Positions 62,159 through 64,000 of a DNA stretch of 64,000 nucleotides are shown one piece after another (within the stretch, counting starts at the first letter, position 1; the number at the start of each line of letters is the position of its first letter). This stretch comes from Hyaloperonospora brassicae (Eukaryota > Oomycota > Peronosporomycetes > Peronosporales > Peronosporaceae). Both the position numbers and the translations under genes were made by a program. Where the stretch lies: positions 1-64,000 of the forward strand of contig CANTFL010001286.1 of the NCBI GenBank assembly GCA_947650285.1, written 5' to 3'. The notes beneath the pieces were generated by a model. It was given only the letters and a program-made list of their open reading frames with translations. It did no database searches and was not told where the DNA came from.

Positions 62159-63712
62159 ATGTCTATGCGGGGTGACTCAAGGCACAAAGAGTCTGAGCCT
62201 GTGCCAGCTTCTGTGGCAGACGATTCGTCGTCTGATGCTCGTTCTTCGCCTGCAGCAAGAGGTGCTGCAGGTGCACGCGGTACAGCACCGCGTGCGCATG
62301 ATGACCCCGACATTGAGGTCATCTACTCTGGCGAGTCAGACGTGTCTGACTCGGGCAATGCTGCAGAGGCGTCTCGCTCACCGGCGACGCCTCAGTGTTC
62401 GGCAGTGATGACGAATCTGATGATGAGTATGTTTGCTCATCACCGCAATCAGCTCGTGCTCCTTCGCACGAGCGACTTGACGATGGTGCAACCCATCGTC
62501 ATACTGATAACCGTGGTACCAACAAAGGTACCACCGTGAAGCGTGATGAGCTGAGAGCCGTGGCGTTTGCCCGAACGGCTCATCAATGGCTTGTCTCACG
62601 AGACAAGCCAACACCATCGAATACCCTTATTCGATGCGACTGAGCTTCACGGCTTGAATCCCAGCGCGAGCAACTTTCGCGCTGAGGAAGACTTTTATCT
62701 CGATGTCTTCCTTAGACATCGATGGTACAACAGCAACCAAAAGCGTGACAAAGCCTCGCTTTTGGCTGCGTGGAACGCGTTCGTCCAAAACGTAAATAAT
62801 ATTGGACGAGAAGGGTGGCTCAAGAAACTTAGGGCGACACGCCTCAGGTTCGAAAAGCGAACGCCAACCGTTGCCAGGTACCGGTTGCACTGTTTGTCAA
62901 GTGAGGCAGGCATTCCTTGCCTCACATGGGGAGACCCTTGTGCGAGTTGTGTTGACAACTCGCAGCGTGCACATAGGGACGTGTATTTCCTAAGTTCGCC
63001 CTGGATAAGGGCACACATCTCGGAGGAGATGCGTGACGCGATTGCAAACTTGCAATCCGTCTACAAGCCCCAAAAGCGCGTGTTTACCGATGGGTCCGAG
63101 GACTCATCGGATGGGTCTCGTCATACTGGCGGACGAGACCTTCAACATCCATCAACAGCTGAGAGCGGGGATCCCAGATGTTCCAAGAGGGTGGATACCC
63201 CCGCCACTGGACGAGGTAGCTCGTCCTTGATCCTGAATCGTCACGGTGATTCAAGATACGCTCCTCTAGAAAGCGTTGACCACCGTGAGCATCCACCAAA
63301 GGATGTGGTGGAGGAGGAAAGACCTCCTCCAGAGCCCCAGGCCCACCATCTCGACCCTTACGAGATGGATCGCGCAATCGGTGAATTGCGCGATGACTTG
63401 AAGCACGAGCGCGACCGGCGCTACGCTTTGACTGATACCGTGCGGAAGAACCGCAAGGATCGCGAGGCTGATCGGGCGAGAGACCGCGCCGATTACGCCA
63501 CAGCGCAGCTTCAGGTCGAGCGGGATGTCCGCTCCCTTTCCGGCGAGCTGGCGACAGCTCGCGGGAAGATATCTCGGTTGAGTTCCGAGGTATCATATAT
63601 GCGCGACCAGATGAATCGTCTGGAGCGCGAACGCAAGAACTTGATGGATGTTCTTGAACGTGGGGGCTATCTTCATCGGAAGAAGAAGGCTCGTACTGAC
63701 AGTACGGCCTGA
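62159..63712 (+). pseudogene. Antisense gag-like coiled-coil ORF of the Gypsy element (frameshifted)
   Basis: The reading starts at ATG 62,159, whose start codon sits in the loop of a hairpin. It continues in frame 2 as an acidic Ser/Asp-rich N-terminus, moves to frame 1 near 62,393 (VFGSDDESDDEYVCSSP...) and returns to frame 2 near 62,630. The 62,567-63,712 segment is open for 381 codons. That part has a globular region (RHRWYNSNQKRDKASLLAAW), a Cys cluster (C-x7-C-x6-C-x2-C around GIPCLTWGDPCASC), a charged linker and a long Arg/Asp/Glu-rich coiled coil near 63,360-63,670, ending in a basic RKKKART tail. Composition is like a retroelement structural protein. It lies on the strand opposite to pol, and the last 630 bp overlap pol. 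The two shifts imply decay of this copy or, less likely, programmed shifts. Confidence 0.65.
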
Positions 63713-64000
63713 GCCTCCCCACGTAAAACGTAGGATGCGTGCGCATCTTACGTGGCAATTCGAGAGTGTATGCATTGCCCTTGCGATGCAACACTCGAAA
63801 TGGCCCAATGTACCTCGGCAGTAGTTTACTACTGCCGACACTAGTGACTGCGTGTCCAGGTAGGTTTACCGTAGACAGTAGTACGAGGTCATTAACTTTA
63901 AATGAAAGAACATTTGCTCTTCCATTCTTGTCTGCGTTCCGTTTCTGGCGGTCCACCGCATTTGCGATGGAGTCCTGAACGAAACGGACTACCGCCTCTC
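63084..64000 (-). mobile_element. Gypsy chromovirus pol, integrase tail and chromodomain (partial)
   Basis: The minus-strand frame is open from the window edge to the stop at 63,084. It begins inside the integrase C-terminal region (RQKRNADKNGRA, VNDLVLLSTVNLPG, SKLLPRYIGPFRVLHRKGNAY, HPTFYVGRLRPY, the GPY/F-type module). A low-complexity linker follows, then a chromodomain (RFLEERILNHRDD..., YLVQWRGYPPSWNIWDP) before the stop. Chromodomains of this class guide integration to particular chromatin. The pol frame is intact here. Reverse transcriptase, protease and gag would lie to the right, outside the window. Confidence 0.9.
63713..63956. other. Region upstream of the antisense ORF end inside pol
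   Basis: On the + strand no gene follows the antisense ORF. The DNA is the integrase tail of pol on the minus strand. The last stems of the hairpin array (63,728-63,753 and 63,816-63,837) lie here, and the pattern stops near 63,840. Confidence 0.5.

Larger units (their letters stand above)
61869..63837 (+). repeat. Tiled array of short stem-loops across LTR, antisense ORF and pol end
   Basis: Arms and loops were read directly. Examples (left arm, right arm): 61,869-78/61,884-93; 61,921-30/61,937-46; 62,005-14/62,019-28; 62,332-41/62,344-53; 62,587-96/62,601-10; 62,615-23/62,628-36; 62,941-50/62,955-64; 63,114-22/63,132-40; 63,369-78/63,385-94; 63,728-39/63,742-53; 63,816-25/63,828-37. In total 32 stems of 7-12 bp, nearly all perfect, occur in about 2 kb, many directly abutting. 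Pairs that are not Watson-Crick inside long stems are G.T on the + strand (63,093/63,104; 63,572/63,590; 63,733/63,748). Confidence 0.9.

Overview
The window looks like a piece of an oomycete genome, most likely Peronosporales (Phytophthora or downy mildew type). The evidence is a secreted RXLR-like effector candidate, a FYVE-formin of a protist kind, a very large 1,3-beta-glucan (callose-type) synthase fused to a sugar-transporter-like domain, few and short GT-AG introns, and chromodomain Gypsy elements whose LTRs begin TGTAAC and end GTTACA. No species can be named from the sequence alone.

Layout. 1-9,700: decayed repeats. There are three copies of one roughly 0.5-kb LTR-like sequence (two forward, one inverted), a pair of roughly 540-bp inverted arms carrying tRNA-like A and B boxes (SINE-like), and a frameshifted LINE reverse-transcriptase relic. 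10,488-18,054: three + strand housekeeping genes: a FYVE/formin (two exons), a METTL21-like methyltransferase and a mitochondrial serine hydroxymethyltransferase. 18,921-19,694 (-): a secreted RXLR-like protein. 20.1-25.6 kb: gene-poor, with a 121-bp tandem repeat and degenerate coding remnants. 27,021-33,833 and 34,033-49,254 (+): the glucan synthase and an intronless 5,073-residue HECT ubiquitin ligase, 199 bp apart. 49,494-50,810 (-): a four-exon acyl-CoA synthetase lacking its C-terminal half. 51,446-54,043 (-): a BED-finger, hAT-transposase-derived gene beside a large TAG repeat. 55,189-56,304 (-): a membrane-anchored GH18 (chitinase-like) protein. 56.3-61.6 kb: AT-rich and nearly empty. 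61,636-64,000: the 3' part of a minus-strand Gypsy chromovirus (integrase tail, chromodomain, polypurine tract, 3' LTR) that runs off the window.

The most unusual signal is in that last element. Between about 61,869 and 63,840 the DNA is tiled almost end to end with short, near-perfect stem-loops: 32 are listed here, with 7-12-bp arms and mostly 2-13-nt loops. They run through the LTR, an antisense ORF and the overlapping pol end. The element also carries, on the opposite strand to pol, a gag-like coiled-coil ORF (62,159-63,712) that overlaps the chromodomain-coding end of pol for about 630 bp. Mismatched pairs inside the longest stems are G.T on the + strand, so the folded molecule would be the + strand (antisense-ORF) RNA.

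Functionally, the gene island is cell-cortex and wall related (formin, glucan synthase, GH18) mixed with general metabolism and ubiquitin signalling. The flanks are transposon graveyards, and a candidate effector sits next to repeats, as is common in oomycetes.
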